From Xiheimicrobium sp052034585 (lineage in GTDB: Bacteria > Myxococcota > Myxococcia > Myxococcales > Myxococcaceae): a DNA stretch of 64,000 bases. Position 1 is the stretch's first letter, and the number at the start of each line of letters is the position of its first letter. The notes beneath the pieces were generated by a model. The model was not told where the DNA came from, ran no database searches, and saw nothing but the letters and a program-made list of their open reading frames with translations. Made by a program: the position numbers and the translations under genes. Shown here one piece after another: positions 47,348 to 56,475 of the stretch. The stretch spans positions 62,001 through 126,000 of the forward strand of contig JBPOIJ010000022.1 of NCBI GenBank assembly GCA_052034585.1, written 5' to 3'.

Positions 47348-48535
47348 ATGACCCAGCTCACCGCCGCCAGTCGTCCCCGGCCGAACCCGTACCTCTCGAT
47401 CGACTCGCTCGACGCCGAAGCCGAGCTCATGCTGCTGCACTTCGGCCCGCAGCACCCGTCGACCCACGGCGTCTTCCGCATGGATCTCTACCTGGACGGA
47501 GAGATCATCGTGAAGGCGGTGCCGTACTGCGGCTACCTGCACCGGGCGGTCGAGAAGCTCTGCGAGACGCTCTCGTACGTGCAGCTGACGCCGATCGTCG
47601 ACAAGAACGACTACGTCTCGCCGATGACGAACGAGCAGGCGCTGGTGATGGCCTTCGAGCAGATGCTCAAGCTCGAGGTGCCGCGCCGGGCGAGGTGGAT
47701 CCGTTCGCTCTTCGCCGAGCTGCAGCGCATCGCTTCGCACCTGCTCGCCATCGGCACCTTCTCGCTCGATCTCGGTGGCGCGCTCGGTGGCGGCTCGACG
47801 GCCTTCATTCACTGCTTCCGCGAGCGAGAGCTCATCCTCGATCTGTTCGAAGACGTGACCGGCGCGCGCTTTCACTACAACACCCATACGATCGGCGGGA
47901 ACCGGCACGATCTCCCTGCGGGCTTCGCGGCGAAGGTGAAGGCGGCGCTCGAGATCATCGAGGCGCGGCTGCCCGAATACGGCGCGCTGACGATCGAGAA
48001 CCGCATCTTCCAGCAGCGCACCACGGGCGTCGGGGTGCTCGACGGTGAGCTCGCGCTCGAGCTGGGCATCACCGGCCCGAACCTGCGCGCCTCGGGGGTC
48101 GATCACGATCTCCGGCGGGACGCGCCCTACTCCGCCTACGACGAGGTGAAGGTGAACGTGGCGACCGCGACCGGCGGAGATTGTTACGCGCGCTCGATCG
48201 TCCGCGTCGCCGAGGTGAAGGAGAGCATTCGGCTGGCGCGCGCGTTCCTCGACGGCATGCCGGAAGGCCCGATCAACTCGGGCAAGCCCACCAAGCTGCC
48301 GGTGCAGACGAAGATCCCCGTCGGGCAGACCTACGTGGGCATCGAGACGCCGCGTGGCGAGCTGGGCACCTGGGTGATCGCCGACGGCACGCAGAACCCG
48401 TACCGGCTCAAGATTCGGCCGCCGTCGCTGCACTCGCTCTCGGCGCTCCCGTACATCTTGCCGGGGCAGACGGTGAGTGACGCGGTCGCGATCCTGGGCT
48501 CGCTCGACCCGATCATGGGGGAGGTCGACCGATGA
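47348..48535 (+). CDS. nuoD: Complex I subunit D
   Basis: NuoD, with NuoB, forms the quinone reduction site near cluster N2. The 395 residues contain FGPQHPSTHGVFR, GYLHRAVEKLCE and the C-terminal DPIMGEVDR, all characteristic. No [NiFe] ligand cysteines are present, so it is a Complex I subunit and not a hydrogenase. ATG 47348 has GGAGGTGA overlapping the nuoBC stop. It overlaps nuoH by 4 bases. Confidence 0.96.
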   Translation: MTQLTAASRPRPNPYLSIDSLDAEAELMLLHFGPQHPSTHGVFRMDLYLDGEIIVKAVPYCGYLHRAVEKLCETLSYVQLTPIVDKNDYVSPMTNEQALVMAFEQMLKLEVPRRARWIRSLFAELQRIASHLLAIGTFSLDLGGALGGGSTAFIHCFRERELILDLFEDVTGARFHYNTHTIGGNRHDLPAGFAAKVKAALEIIEARLPEYGALTIENRIFQQRTTGVGVLDGELALELGITGPNLRASGVDHDLRRDAPYSAYDEVKVNVATATGGDCYARSIVRVAEVKESIRLARAFLDGMPEGPINSGKPTKLPVQTKIPVGQTYVGIETPRGELGTWVIADGTQNPYRLKIRPPSLHSLSALPYILPGQTVSDAVAILGSLDPIMGEVDR

Positions 48536-49500
48536 ACGAGCTGCTCCAAGGCGGACTCGTGGGCGGGGGCATCATCCTCGCGATCATGACGAGCCTGCTC
48601 TTCGTCCTCTGGGCGGAGCGCAAGATGGCGGCGCGAATGCAGAGCCGCATCGGCCCGAACTTCACCGACCCGGTCGGGTTCCTCCAGGCGCCGGCCGACG
48701 TGCTCAAGCTGCTCCAGAAGGAAGACATCGTTCCGGCGAAGGCCGACCGGGTGCTCTTCAACTACGCGCCGGTGTTGGGCGCGGCGGTGGCGGTGGCGGT
48801 CGCGGCGGTGGTGCCCTTCTCGGCGTCGATCATCGGGGCCGATCTCGACGTCGGGGTCCTCTATCTCCTGGCGATCGGCGCGCTCGGGGTGCTGCCGGTG
48901 TTCGCGGCGGGCTGGGGCAGCAACAACAAGTTCGCGCTGCTCGGAGCGATGCGGGCGATCGCGCAGTCGGTCTCGTACGAAGTGCCGCTCGTGCTCGCGG
49001 CGCTGGTGCCCGTCATCCTCACCGGGTCGATGAAGCTCAGCGAGATCGTCACCTTCCAGACGAACCATCACTGGCTCGTCGTGTGGCCCTTCTTCCTCGG
49101 GATTCCGGCCTTCGTGTTGTTCATGCTCGCGATGCTCGCGGAGTCGAACCGCATTCCCTTCGACATTCCCGAAGCCGAGAGCGAGCTCGTCGCGGGCATC
49201 ACCACCGAATACACCGGGATGAAGTTCGGCCTCTTCTACATGGCCGAGTACCTCCACACGGTCATCGCGTCGGCGGTCGCGGCCTCGCTGTTCCTCGGCG
49301 GCTACGACGGCCCGTTCGCGCCAGGCCTCTGGTGGATGGTGCTGAAGACCTTCGTGATGGTGGTGGCCATCTACTACCTGCGCTGGTCGCTGATGCGGTT
49401 CCGCTCGGACCAGCTGATGGCGCTGTGCTGGCGGTGGTTGGTGCCGACGGGCGTGGTGCTCGTGGTCGGTTCGGCGCTCTTCGCCGTCTTCGCCGGGTGA
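48532..49500 (+). CDS. nuoH: Complex I subunit H
   Basis: NuoH is the membrane subunit linking the quinone cavity to the antiporter-like subunits. It has 322 residues with eight or more helices. WAERKMAARMQSRIGPN (about 27-43), AILAESNRIPFD-like MLAESNRIPFDIPEAESELVAG (in pieces) and EYTGMKFGLFYMAEY are its diagnostic loops. The start overlaps the nuoD stop (ATGA). Confidence 0.96.
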   Translation: MNELLQGGLVGGGIILAIMTSLLFVLWAERKMAARMQSRIGPNFTDPVGFLQAPADVLKLLQKEDIVPAKADRVLFNYAPVLGAAVAVAVAAVVPFSASIIGADLDVGVLYLLAIGALGVLPVFAAGWGSNNKFALLGAMRAIAQSVSYEVPLVLAALVPVILTGSMKLSEIVTFQTNHHWLVVWPFFLGIPAFVLFMLAMLAESNRIPFDIPEAESELVAGITTEYTGMKFGLFYMAEYLHTVIASAVAASLFLGGYDGPFAPGLWWMVLKTFVMVVAIYYLRWSLMRFRSDQLMALCWRWLVPTGVVLVVGSALFAVFAG

Positions 49501-49510
49501 GGGAGAACGC

Positions 49511-50365
49511 ATGCGCCACTTCCTCGACGCCCTGAAGAACGTCACGACCATCGCGAAGAGCTTTGGCCGGCGGCAGACGGTGGAGTTCCCGAAGGTGATT
49601 CGGCCGCGCGCCGAGCGGTACCGCGCCAGCTTCGCGCTCCTGCACGAGGAGAACGGCGACGAGGCGTGCATCGGCTGCCTGCAGTGCGAGCGCATCTGCC
49701 CGTCGAAGGTGATCGCGGTGAAGGGGCCCGCCAAGCGCGACTCGCCGATTACGGGAAAGAAGCGGAGCTACGCGGACGATTTCACCCTCGATCTCTCCGC
49801 GTGCATCTTCTGTGAGCTCTGCGTGCAGGTGTGCCCCGCCGACGCGATCGTGATGACGCGCGAGCAGGAAGAGCCGGCGTACGGGCGTGAGTCGCTGGTG
49901 CTGACGATGCCGAAGCTGTACGAGAACGAGAAGAAGAAGACGCGCGCGTGGGGTGATGGGACGAAGTTGATGGAGATGCAGAGCCCGCCGAAGCCTCCGG
50001 CGAAGCCCGCAGCTCCCGCACCAGCGGCTGGCGCTCCTGCAACGGCTTCGAGTCCATCGAGTAGCGCGCCTGCTCCGGCGGCTGCCGCGCCTGCAACGGC
50101 TTCGAGTCCATCGAGTACCGCGCCGGCTCCGGCGGCTGCCGCGCCTGCAACGGCTTCGAGTCCATCGAGTACCGCGCCTGCTCCCGCAGCTGCCGCGACC
50201 GCTTCCGCCACACCTGCGTCGGACGGAGCCGCGACCAGCCCGACGGCACCAACCTCAGACGGCTCGAGCGGTGCTGCGGCAACGGCAGCATCTTCGACCA
50301 CTCCGGCGGCGAGCTCGACTCCGGCATCCACCACTGAGGCCAAGCCCACGGGAGGCACGCCATGA
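49511..50365 (+). CDS. nuoI: Complex I subunit I with long Ala/Pro/Ser/Thr tail
   Basis: NuoI carries the two [4Fe-4S] clusters N6a and N6b. Ligands are Cys53, 56, 59, 63 (CIGCLQCERICP) and Cys98, 101, 104, 108 (CIFCELCVQVCP). The family core ends near residue 155; the remaining 130 residues are Ala, Pro, Ser and Thr, partly made by three 18-residue repeats. The tail is unusual for NuoI. The frame continues cleanly to the stop, which overlaps nuoJ by 4 bases, so it is not an annotation artefact. GGGAG precedes the ATG. Confidence 0.94.
   Translation: MRHFLDALKNVTTIAKSFGRRQTVEFPKVIRPRAERYRASFALLHEENGDEACIGCLQCERICPSKVIAVKGPAKRDSPITGKKRSYADDFTLDLSACIFCELCVQVCPADAIVMTREQEEPAYGRESLVLTMPKLYENEKKKTRAWGDGTKLMEMQSPPKPPAKPAAPAPAAGAPATASSPSSSAPAPAAAAPATASSPSSTAPAPAAAAPATASSPSSTAPAPAAAATASATPASDGAATSPTAPTSDGSSGAAATAASSTTPAASSTPASTTEAKPTGGTP
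50036..50197 (+). repeat. Three 54-bp tandem repeats inside nuoI
   Basis: Units begin at 50036, 50090 and 50144 with CCTGCAACGGCTTCGAGTCC, each 54 bases. They differ by only a few bases and encode PATASSPSS(S/T)APAPAAAA. The count of bases is a multiple of three, so copy-number changes would keep the nuoI frame. Confidence 0.9.
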
Positions 50366-50913
50366 GCTTCGATCTCGGCTTCTCGATCATCGCCGCCGTC
50401 ATCGTCGTCTCGGCGCTGATGGTGGTGCGCACCCAGAACCTCATCCACGCGGTGCTCTGGCTCGCGCTCACCCTCCTCGGCACGGCGGCGCTCTATGCCC
50501 GCTTGAACGCGCCCTTCCTCGCCGGTGTGCAGGTGCTCACCTACGTCGGAGGCGTCATCACGCTCACCATCTTCGGCGTGATGGTGACGCGCCGCCACGA
50601 GGGCATCGACGCCGCTGCCTCGACCGAGACGCCGGACCGCGGCCTCATCTTCGCCGCCGCGCTTTTCGTGGTGCTCTCGGTGGCGATCTGGCGCTCGAAC
50701 CCGACCATCGCGAACCCGGCGCCGGTCGCGACGGCTTCGCAGCTCGCGCGGGTGCTGCTCGACGACGCGGTGATCGCCTTCGAAGCGCTCTCCCTGCTGC
50801 TCCTCGCCGCCATCGTCGGCGCCATCGTGCTGGTGCGCCGGCGCGACGCGGAGCTCACTCACGCAGCCAAGCGAGCCGGTGAGCTCTCGGGGCTCCCGGA
50901 GGTCAATTCATGA
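50362..50913 (+). CDS. nuoJ: Complex I subunit J
   Basis: A 183-residue membrane protein with five helices. The segment LAGVQVLTYVGGVITLTIFGVM (in pieces; about 53-75) contains the family's conserved Tyr and Gly in the pi-bulge helix. ATG overlaps the nuoI stop and the stop overlaps nuoK (ATGA). It helps to couple quinone reduction to proton movement. Confidence 0.93.
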   Translation: MSFDLGFSIIAAVIVVSALMVVRTQNLIHAVLWLALTLLGTAALYARLNAPFLAGVQVLTYVGGVITLTIFGVMVTRRHEGIDAAASTETPDRGLIFAAALFVVLSVAIWRSNPTIANPAPVATASQLARVLLDDAVIAFEALSLLLLAAIVGAIVLVRRRDAELTHAAKRAGELSGLPEVNS

Positions 50914-51209
50914 CGCTCACCTCCTGCCTCCTCCTGGCCGCGGCCGTGCTCTGTATCGGCGTCTACGGCCTCGTCACTCGCAAGCAGGCGATCGCGATGA
51001 TGCTCTCGATCGAGCTGATGGCGAACGCCGCGAACATGGTGTTCGCCGCCTTCGGACACTTCCGTGGCGGCCCGGCAGCACAAGTGATGATCCTCTTCGC
51101 GCTCGCAATCACCGTCGCCGAAGTCGCGGTCGGCCTCGCCCTCATCATGCTGCTCTACCGACGCCACGGAGACACCAACCTCGATCTCGCCAGTGAGGCC
51201 CGCCAATGA
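50910..51209 (+). CDS. nuoK: Complex I subunit K
   Basis: A 99-residue protein with three helices. The conserved Glu of helix 2 is in MLSIELMANAANMVF (about 31-45), and a second Glu in helix 3 lies in ITVAEVAVGLALI. Overlaps on both sides by 4 bases indicate tight translational coupling in the nuo operon. It forms part of the proton path next to NuoN. Confidence 0.94.
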   Translation: MTLTSCLLLAAAVLCIGVYGLVTRKQAIAMMLSIELMANAANMVFAAFGHFRGGPAAQVMILFALAITVAEVAVGLALIMLLYRRHGDTNLDLASEARQ

Positions 51210-53005
51210 GCCCCATCCTCTTGGCGACGATCGCGACGCTCGCTCCGGCCGCGGCCGCGATCCTGCTCTGGGCCCTCTTTCCTCTCCGTCACAAAGGCAC
51301 GCCGGCCGCGTGGGTCACGCTGCTTGGTAGCGTCATCTCGCTCGGCGCTGCGCTCAAGCTGCTCGTCGATCGCCTCGGCGGCGCGGCCGACGCTCGCTAC
51401 ACCATCCCGTGGATCGAGGACCGCGGTCGCGCGATGGCGGAGATCGGCATTCAAGTCGATGGCGTCTCGGTGCCGATGTTGATCATCGTCTGCCTGGTCG
51501 CGCTCTGCGTGCAGCTCTTCTCCGTCGCCTACATGCACGACGAGCCGCCGCGCGCCTTCGGCCGCTACTTCACGCTCCACGCGCTCTTCCTCTTCAGCAT
51601 GAACGTGGTGGTGGTCGCGCCGAACCTGATGCAGCTCTTCGCGGGCTGGGAGCTCGTCGGCCTCACCAGCTACCTCCTCATCGGGTTCTATTTCGCCAAG
51701 CCCTCGGCAGCGCAGGCGGCGGTGAAGGCGTTCTGGATGACGAAGCTCGCCGACATGGGCTTCCTCTTCGGGCTCCTGGCGCTCTTCGTGTGGACGGGCG
51801 GCTTCGAGTGGACGGCGAGCCTCGACACCCGCGCGGCGAACATCGTCACCCTGCTCCTCTTCATCGCGGTCATCGGCAAGTCGGCGCAGTTCCCGCTCCA
51901 CATCTGGCTGCCCGACGCGATGGAGGGCCCGACCCCCGTCTCCGCGCTCCTCCACGCGGCGACGATGGTGGCGGCTGGCGTCTTCCTGGTGGTTCGCGCC
52001 GACCCCCTCTTCGCGCAGGCGCCGTTCACCCGTGACGTCATGCTGTGGATTGGCGCCGTCACCGCGATGTTCGCCGCCTTCCTCGCGCTCGTGCAGAAAG
52101 ACATCAAGAAGGTGCTCGCCTTCTCGACCTGCTCGCAGCTCGGCTACATGGTGACCGCGCTCGGCGCCGGCCAGGCCTTCGCGGGCTTCTTCCACCTCGG
52201 CACCCACGCGTTCTTCAAGGCGCTCCTCTTCCTCGCGGCGGGCAGCGTGATTCACGCGGTGCACTCGAACTCGCTCGACGACATGGGCGGGCTCCGCAAG
52301 AAGCTGCCGCTCACCACCGCGGCGTTCGTCATCGGCTCGCTCTCGTTGGCTGGCGTGCCGGGCTTCGCGGGCTTCTTCTCGAAGGACCTGGTGCTCGGCT
52401 CGCTCGAGGGCCGCGCGAATTGGATCCCCTGGGCGATGCTGCTCTTCGCTGCGTTCCTCACCGCGTTCTACATGGGCAGGGTCCTCATCAAGGCCTTCTT
52501 CGGAGCGCCCTCTGCCAAGGCCGAGCACGCGCACGAGGGTGGCGTCGCGATGACCGGGCCCCTCGTCGTCCTGGCGATTCCGTCGCTCGCCTCCGGCTTC
52601 CTGGGTGGCTGGCTCGCGACGCAGGTGAAGGCCGAGTACCACCTGCACCTCGGGCTCACGCCGATCCTGGCCTCGACGATGGCGCTCGCGGGGCTCGGCG
52701 CGGCGGTCCTCGTCTTCGGGAAGGGTGGCACGGCGCCGCTCGCCTCGGTGTTGGAGAAGCTCGATTCGCTCTCGCTGGTCGACCGCACCTGGGCGACGGC
52801 GTACCGGGTGGGCCTCCTGGGCATCGCCTCGCTCGCGGGGTGGATCGACCGGTACCTCGTCGACGGGTTGATCAACTTCAGCGGCTGGGCAGCGCTCGAA
52901 GGCGGTTCGTCGGCGCGGAAGCTCCAGACTGGCTTGGTGCGCGACTACGCGATGATGGTGGTGGTGGGCGTCGTCGTCCTCCTCCTGATTGGAGTGCTGC
53001 GATGA
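51206..53005 (+). CDS. nuoL: Complex I subunit L
   Basis: An antiporter-like proton-pumping subunit of 599 residues with about 15 helices, near the E. coli length. FAGWELVGLTSYLLIGFY, LPDAMEGPTPVSALLHAATMV and KALLFLAAGSVIHAVH are NuoL hallmarks, with the helix-5 Glu in GWELVG and several membrane Lys. The C-terminal lateral helix region is present. It overlaps nuoM by 4 bases. Confidence 0.95.
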   Translation: MSPILLATIATLAPAAAAILLWALFPLRHKGTPAAWVTLLGSVISLGAALKLLVDRLGGAADARYTIPWIEDRGRAMAEIGIQVDGVSVPMLIIVCLVALCVQLFSVAYMHDEPPRAFGRYFTLHALFLFSMNVVVVAPNLMQLFAGWELVGLTSYLLIGFYFAKPSAAQAAVKAFWMTKLADMGFLFGLLALFVWTGGFEWTASLDTRAANIVTLLLFIAVIGKSAQFPLHIWLPDAMEGPTPVSALLHAATMVAAGVFLVVRADPLFAQAPFTRDVMLWIGAVTAMFAAFLALVQKDIKKVLAFSTCSQLGYMVTALGAGQAFAGFFHLGTHAFFKALLFLAAGSVIHAVHSNSLDDMGGLRKKLPLTTAAFVIGSLSLAGVPGFAGFFSKDLVLGSLEGRANWIPWAMLLFAAFLTAFYMGRVLIKAFFGAPSAKAEHAHEGGVAMTGPLVVLAIPSLASGFLGGWLATQVKAEYHLHLGLTPILASTMALAGLGAAVLVFGKGGTAPLASVLEKLDSLSLVDRTWATAYRVGLLGIASLAGWIDRYLVDGLINFSGWAALEGGSSARKLQTGLVRDYAMMVVVGVVVLLLIGVLR

Positions 53006-54552
53006 ACCACCTGCTCGGCCTCACCATGGCAGCCCCCGCCATCGCCGCGGTGGTGCTCCTCGTCATCCCCTCGTCCTCGCGGCTCGCGATTCGCGTCGTC
53101 TCGCTCATCGGCGCGATCGTCTCGCTCCTCGGCGCGCTCCAAGTGGCGCGGCTGTACGACCGGGCCATCGGCGGGCTCCAGTTGCTCGATTCCGTGCCGC
53201 TCGTGCCCTCGCTCGGCATTCACCTCAAGCTGGCGGTCGACGGCTGGGGGGTGGCGCTCCTCATCCTCACCGGCGTCATCATCGTCACCGGAGTGCTGGC
53301 GAGCTGGTCGGTGGCGCGGCGTGACAAGGAGTTCTTCCTCCTCCTCCTCGTGCTCGTCTCGGGCGTCTTCGGCGTCTTCGTCGCGCAAGATCTCTTCGTC
53401 TTCTTCCTCTTCTACGAGATCGCGGTGCTCCCGATGTACCTCCTCATCGGCATCTGGGGCGCGAGCCACCAGGTCCCTGCCGAGGGCCCGTTCAAGTTCA
53501 CCTGGAAGCGCTTCGAGGTCGGCAGCAAGGAATACGCGGCGATGAAGCTGACGCTGATGCTGCTCGTCGGCTCGGCGGCGATCCTCGTGGCGATGTTCCT
53601 CCTCTGGGCGAACTCCGGCGCGCGCACCTTCGATCTCCAGGTGCTCGAGGCGACCAAGTTCCCCCTCGCGGTGCAGCACGCGGTCTTCCCGCTCGTGTGG
53701 CTTGGCTTCGGAACGCTCGCCGGCGTCTTCCCCTTCCACACCTGGTCGCCCGACGGTCACGCCTCGGCGCCGACGGCGGTCTCGATGCTCCACGCCGGAG
53801 TGCTGATGAAGCTCGGGGCCTTCGGGGTGCTGCGCATCGGCATGGTGCTGGTGCCCGACGCAGCGGCCTGGTGGGCGCCCATCGTCGGCGCGGTCGCGGT
53901 CATCAACGTGCTCTACGGAGCGCTCTGCGCCGCGAGCCAGAAGGACCTCAAGTACATCGTTGCCTACTCGTCGGTGAGCCACATGGGCGTGGTGATGCTC
54001 GGCATCGCGACGGTGAACGCCGCCGGCTGGAACGGCGCCGTCTACCAGATGGTCGCGCACGGCATCATGACGGGCCTCTTCTTCGCCCTCGTCGGCCTCG
54101 TCTACGAGCGCGCGCACACCCGGGCCATCGCGAAGATGGGCGGCTTCGCGCACGTGCTGCCCGTCGTCGCCGGCTTCTTCACCCTCGCCTGTCTGTCGTC
54201 CCTCGGCCTCCCCGGCACCGCCGGCTTCGTCGCCGAGTTCATGGTGTTCGCGGGCGCGGCGAAGGGCGTCAACTCGTGGTGGGCGATTCCCGGCGTCTTG
54301 GGCGCCTTCGTCACCGCCGTCTACGTGCTGCGCGCCTGCAAGCAGATCTTCTGGGGCCCGGCGCCGAGCGGTGAGTACGCGCACCTCGAAGACGTGAAGC
54401 AGACCGAGTGGGCCGCGCCGCTCGTGTTGGGCCTGTTGCTGGTGGTGCTCGGCGTCTGGCCGCGCTTGCTGCTCGATTTCATCGACACGGCCTCGCAGAG
54501 CTACCTCGGCCGGCTGCCCCTCGTCGCGCTCGCGCAGGTGGTGTCGCCATGA
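53002..54552 (+). CDS. nuoM: Complex I subunit M
   Basis: Second antiporter-like subunit, 516 residues from ATG 53002, which overlaps the nuoL stop. FFLFYEIAVLPMYLLIGIWG holds the key helix-5 Glu, and FHTWSPDGHASAPTAVSMLHAG and KYIVAYSSVSHMGVVMLGI are family motifs. About 14 helices are visible. It overlaps nuoN by 4 bases. Confidence 0.95.
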   Translation: MNHLLGLTMAAPAIAAVVLLVIPSSSRLAIRVVSLIGAIVSLLGALQVARLYDRAIGGLQLLDSVPLVPSLGIHLKLAVDGWGVALLILTGVIIVTGVLASWSVARRDKEFFLLLLVLVSGVFGVFVAQDLFVFFLFYEIAVLPMYLLIGIWGASHQVPAEGPFKFTWKRFEVGSKEYAAMKLTLMLLVGSAAILVAMFLLWANSGARTFDLQVLEATKFPLAVQHAVFPLVWLGFGTLAGVFPFHTWSPDGHASAPTAVSMLHAGVLMKLGAFGVLRIGMVLVPDAAAWWAPIVGAVAVINVLYGALCAASQKDLKYIVAYSSVSHMGVVMLGIATVNAAGWNGAVYQMVAHGIMTGLFFALVGLVYERAHTRAIAKMGGFAHVLPVVAGFFTLACLSSLGLPGTAGFVAEFMVFAGAAKGVNSWWAIPGVLGAFVTAVYVLRACKQIFWGPAPSGEYAHLEDVKQTEWAAPLVLGLLLVVLGVWPRLLLDFIDTASQSYLGRLPLVALAQVVSP

Positions 54553-55982
54553 CGAGCTGGCTCAGCGTCTTCACCCTCGAGTTCATGATTGCCGGCGGAG
54601 CGGCCCTCATCCTCCTCCTCGACGCCTTCGCGCGCGTGCCGGGCCGCACCATCGGGTGGATCACCGCGGCGCTGCTCGTCGGCGTTTTCGCCGCGAGCTT
54701 CTTCTTCGAACCGTCGGGCACGGTGCCGCACGCCGTCTACCTCGCGGGCCCCTGGAGCCTCTTCTTCAAGCGGGTCTTCCTCATCGCCGCCGCGCTGGCC
54801 ACCTTGGGCAGCATCGACTGGCTCGACGCGCGAACCCCGAAACGGCAGGCCGAGTTCTTCGCGATGATGCTCTTCAGCCTGGTGGGCATGATGGTGCTGC
54901 CCGGCGCGCGCGACTGGATCCTGCTCCTCGTCGCGTTCGAGCTCATGGGCATTCCGCTCTACGTGATGGCGGCCTGGGAGAAGACCGACGCGCCGCACGA
55001 GGCCGAACGAATGGGCCCTGAAGCGGGCCTCAAGCTCTTCGTCACCGGCGCCGCGAGCTCCGCCTTCACCCTCTTCGGCCTCGGCCTCGTCATCGGAGAG
55101 ACCGGCTCGACTGCGCTGTCGGCCTTCCCGGCTCAGCCGACGCTCCTCACGACGCTCGGCATGGCGATGGTGGTGGGCGGCATGGGCTTCAAGCTCGGCG
55201 CGGTGCCCTTCCACATGTGGGTGCCCGACACGTACCAAGGTGCGCCGACGCCCTTCGTGGCCTTCTTGTCGGTGGCGCCCAAGGCGGGTGGCCTCGCGGC
55301 GCTCACCGCGGTGCTCCTGTCGGGGTGGACGGCGCAGAAGCACGTCTGGGTGCCCGGCGTCATCGTGTTGTCCGCGGCGAGCATGATCGTCGGGAACCTC
55401 TTCGCCCTGCCGCAGTCCGACGCGCGCCGGCTCCTCGGCTTCTCGGGCGTGGCGCAGATCGGCTACGTGTTGATCGCGCTCGGCGCGGGCACCGAAGAAG
55501 GCGTGGCGATGTCGCTCTTCTTCATCGCCATCTACGTCTTCACCAACCTGGGCGCGTTCCTCGTCATTCACGCCGCCGCGGAGTCGAGCGGAGGGCACGA
55601 GCTGGGCAAGCTGGCCGGCCTGTCTCGCCGCTCTCCGTGGATGGGTGCTGCCCTGCTCGTCTTCCTGCTCTCGCTCGCCGGCATTCCCTTCGTCGCGGGC
55701 TTCTGGGCGAAGCTCTTCGTCTTCATGGCGGCCTGGCGAGCCGGGCTCTGGGTGCTCGTCGCCATCGGCGTCGTCACCGCGGTGCTCGGGCTCTTCTATT
55801 ACCTGAGCGTCGCGCGCTCGACGTTCATGAGCGACGGCACCTCGGCCGAGCCGATTCGCGCCGGCGTGAGCCTCAAGGTGGCGATCGCGGTGTGCCTGGT
55901 GGCGGTCGTGGGCCTGGGGCTGTGGCCGAGGCCGCTGGTGGACGAAGCAACCAAGGCGGCGACGACGTTCATGCACCCCTGA
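54549..55982 (+). CDS. nuoN: Complex I subunit N
   Basis: Third antiporter-like subunit, 477 residues from ATG 54549 (ATGA overlap with nuoM). LLLVAFELMGIPLYVM holds the conserved Glu; FHMWVPDTYQGAPTPFVAFLSV and GFSGVAQIGYVLIAL are diagnostic. It ends the nuo gene set. No nuoE, nuoF or nuoG occurs between nuoA and nuoN or next to them. A hemerythrin-like gene follows 10 bases later. Confidence 0.95.
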   Translation: MTSWLSVFTLEFMIAGGAALILLLDAFARVPGRTIGWITAALLVGVFAASFFFEPSGTVPHAVYLAGPWSLFFKRVFLIAAALATLGSIDWLDARTPKRQAEFFAMMLFSLVGMMVLPGARDWILLLVAFELMGIPLYVMAAWEKTDAPHEAERMGPEAGLKLFVTGAASSAFTLFGLGLVIGETGSTALSAFPAQPTLLTTLGMAMVVGGMGFKLGAVPFHMWVPDTYQGAPTPFVAFLSVAPKAGGLAALTAVLLSGWTAQKHVWVPGVIVLSAASMIVGNLFALPQSDARRLLGFSGVAQIGYVLIALGAGTEEGVAMSLFFIAIYVFTNLGAFLVIHAAAESSGGHELGKLAGLSRRSPWMGAALLVFLLSLAGIPFVAGFWAKLFVFMAAWRAGLWVLVAIGVVTAVLGLFYYLSVARSTFMSDGTSAEPIRAGVSLKVAIAVCLVAVVGLGLWPRPLVDEATKAATTFMHP

Positions 55983-55992
55983 GGAGATCTCG

Positions 55993-56445
55993 ATGACGCT
56001 CGACAACTCCAAGATCCGCCGCATCATCCTCGTCGAACACGAGGGCCTCCGCATCGGCCTGCGCGCCATCGATGGGCTCCTCGACACCGTCGCCAAGGGT
56101 GACGTCGCGGCGATGAAGGACGCGCACCAGCAGTTCCAGAACCTCTTGCAGAGCTTCATCCGCCACATCGAGCACGAAGAGCGCGTGCTGCGACCGGTGC
56201 TCGCCACCATCGACGCCTGGGGCCCGGCGCGGGTCGCCTCGATGGACGAAGAGCACGCCGAGCAGCGAGCCGAGGTGAAACGCCTGGCCGCTGTCGAAGC
56301 CGTCAACGACCCCGCGAAGTGGGCGAAGGAGGTCCGCGCGTTCAGCCACGCGCTCCTCATCGACATGGCGGACGAAGAGAAGACGTGCCTGTCACCCGAC
56401 GTGCTGCGGGACGACATCATCGCGGTGTCGCCCGACAGCGAGTGA
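55993..56445 (+). CDS. Hemerythrin-like (HHE) domain protein
   Basis: The 150-residue protein fits the HHE cation-binding fold: His16 (LVEHEGLR), HIEHEE at 58-63, DEEHAEQ (His88) and FSHALLIDMADEE (118-129), the spacing of a non-haem di-iron site. Such proteins bind or sense oxygen, nitric oxide or iron. GAGGAG precedes the ATG by 6 bases. Placed 10 bases after nuoN and 30 before ferredoxin, it is probably cotranscribed. It and the ferritin-like gene upstream of nuoA bracket Complex I with two di-iron-type proteins. Confidence 0.85.
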   Translation: MTLDNSKIRRIILVEHEGLRIGLRAIDGLLDTVAKGDVAAMKDAHQQFQNLLQSFIRHIEHEERVLRPVLATIDAWGPARVASMDEEHAEQRAEVKRLAAVEAVNDPAKWAKEVRAFSHALLIDMADEEKTCLSPDVLRDDIIAVSPDSE

Positions 56446-56475
56446 GCTCAACCCGATTCTCAAGGAGGCTGTCCC

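Noticed and set aside
47348..48535. NuoD as a hydrogenase large subunit of an energy-converting hydrogenase
   Set aside because: The Ni-binding CxxC pairs are missing, and the flanking genes are all standard Complex I subunits.
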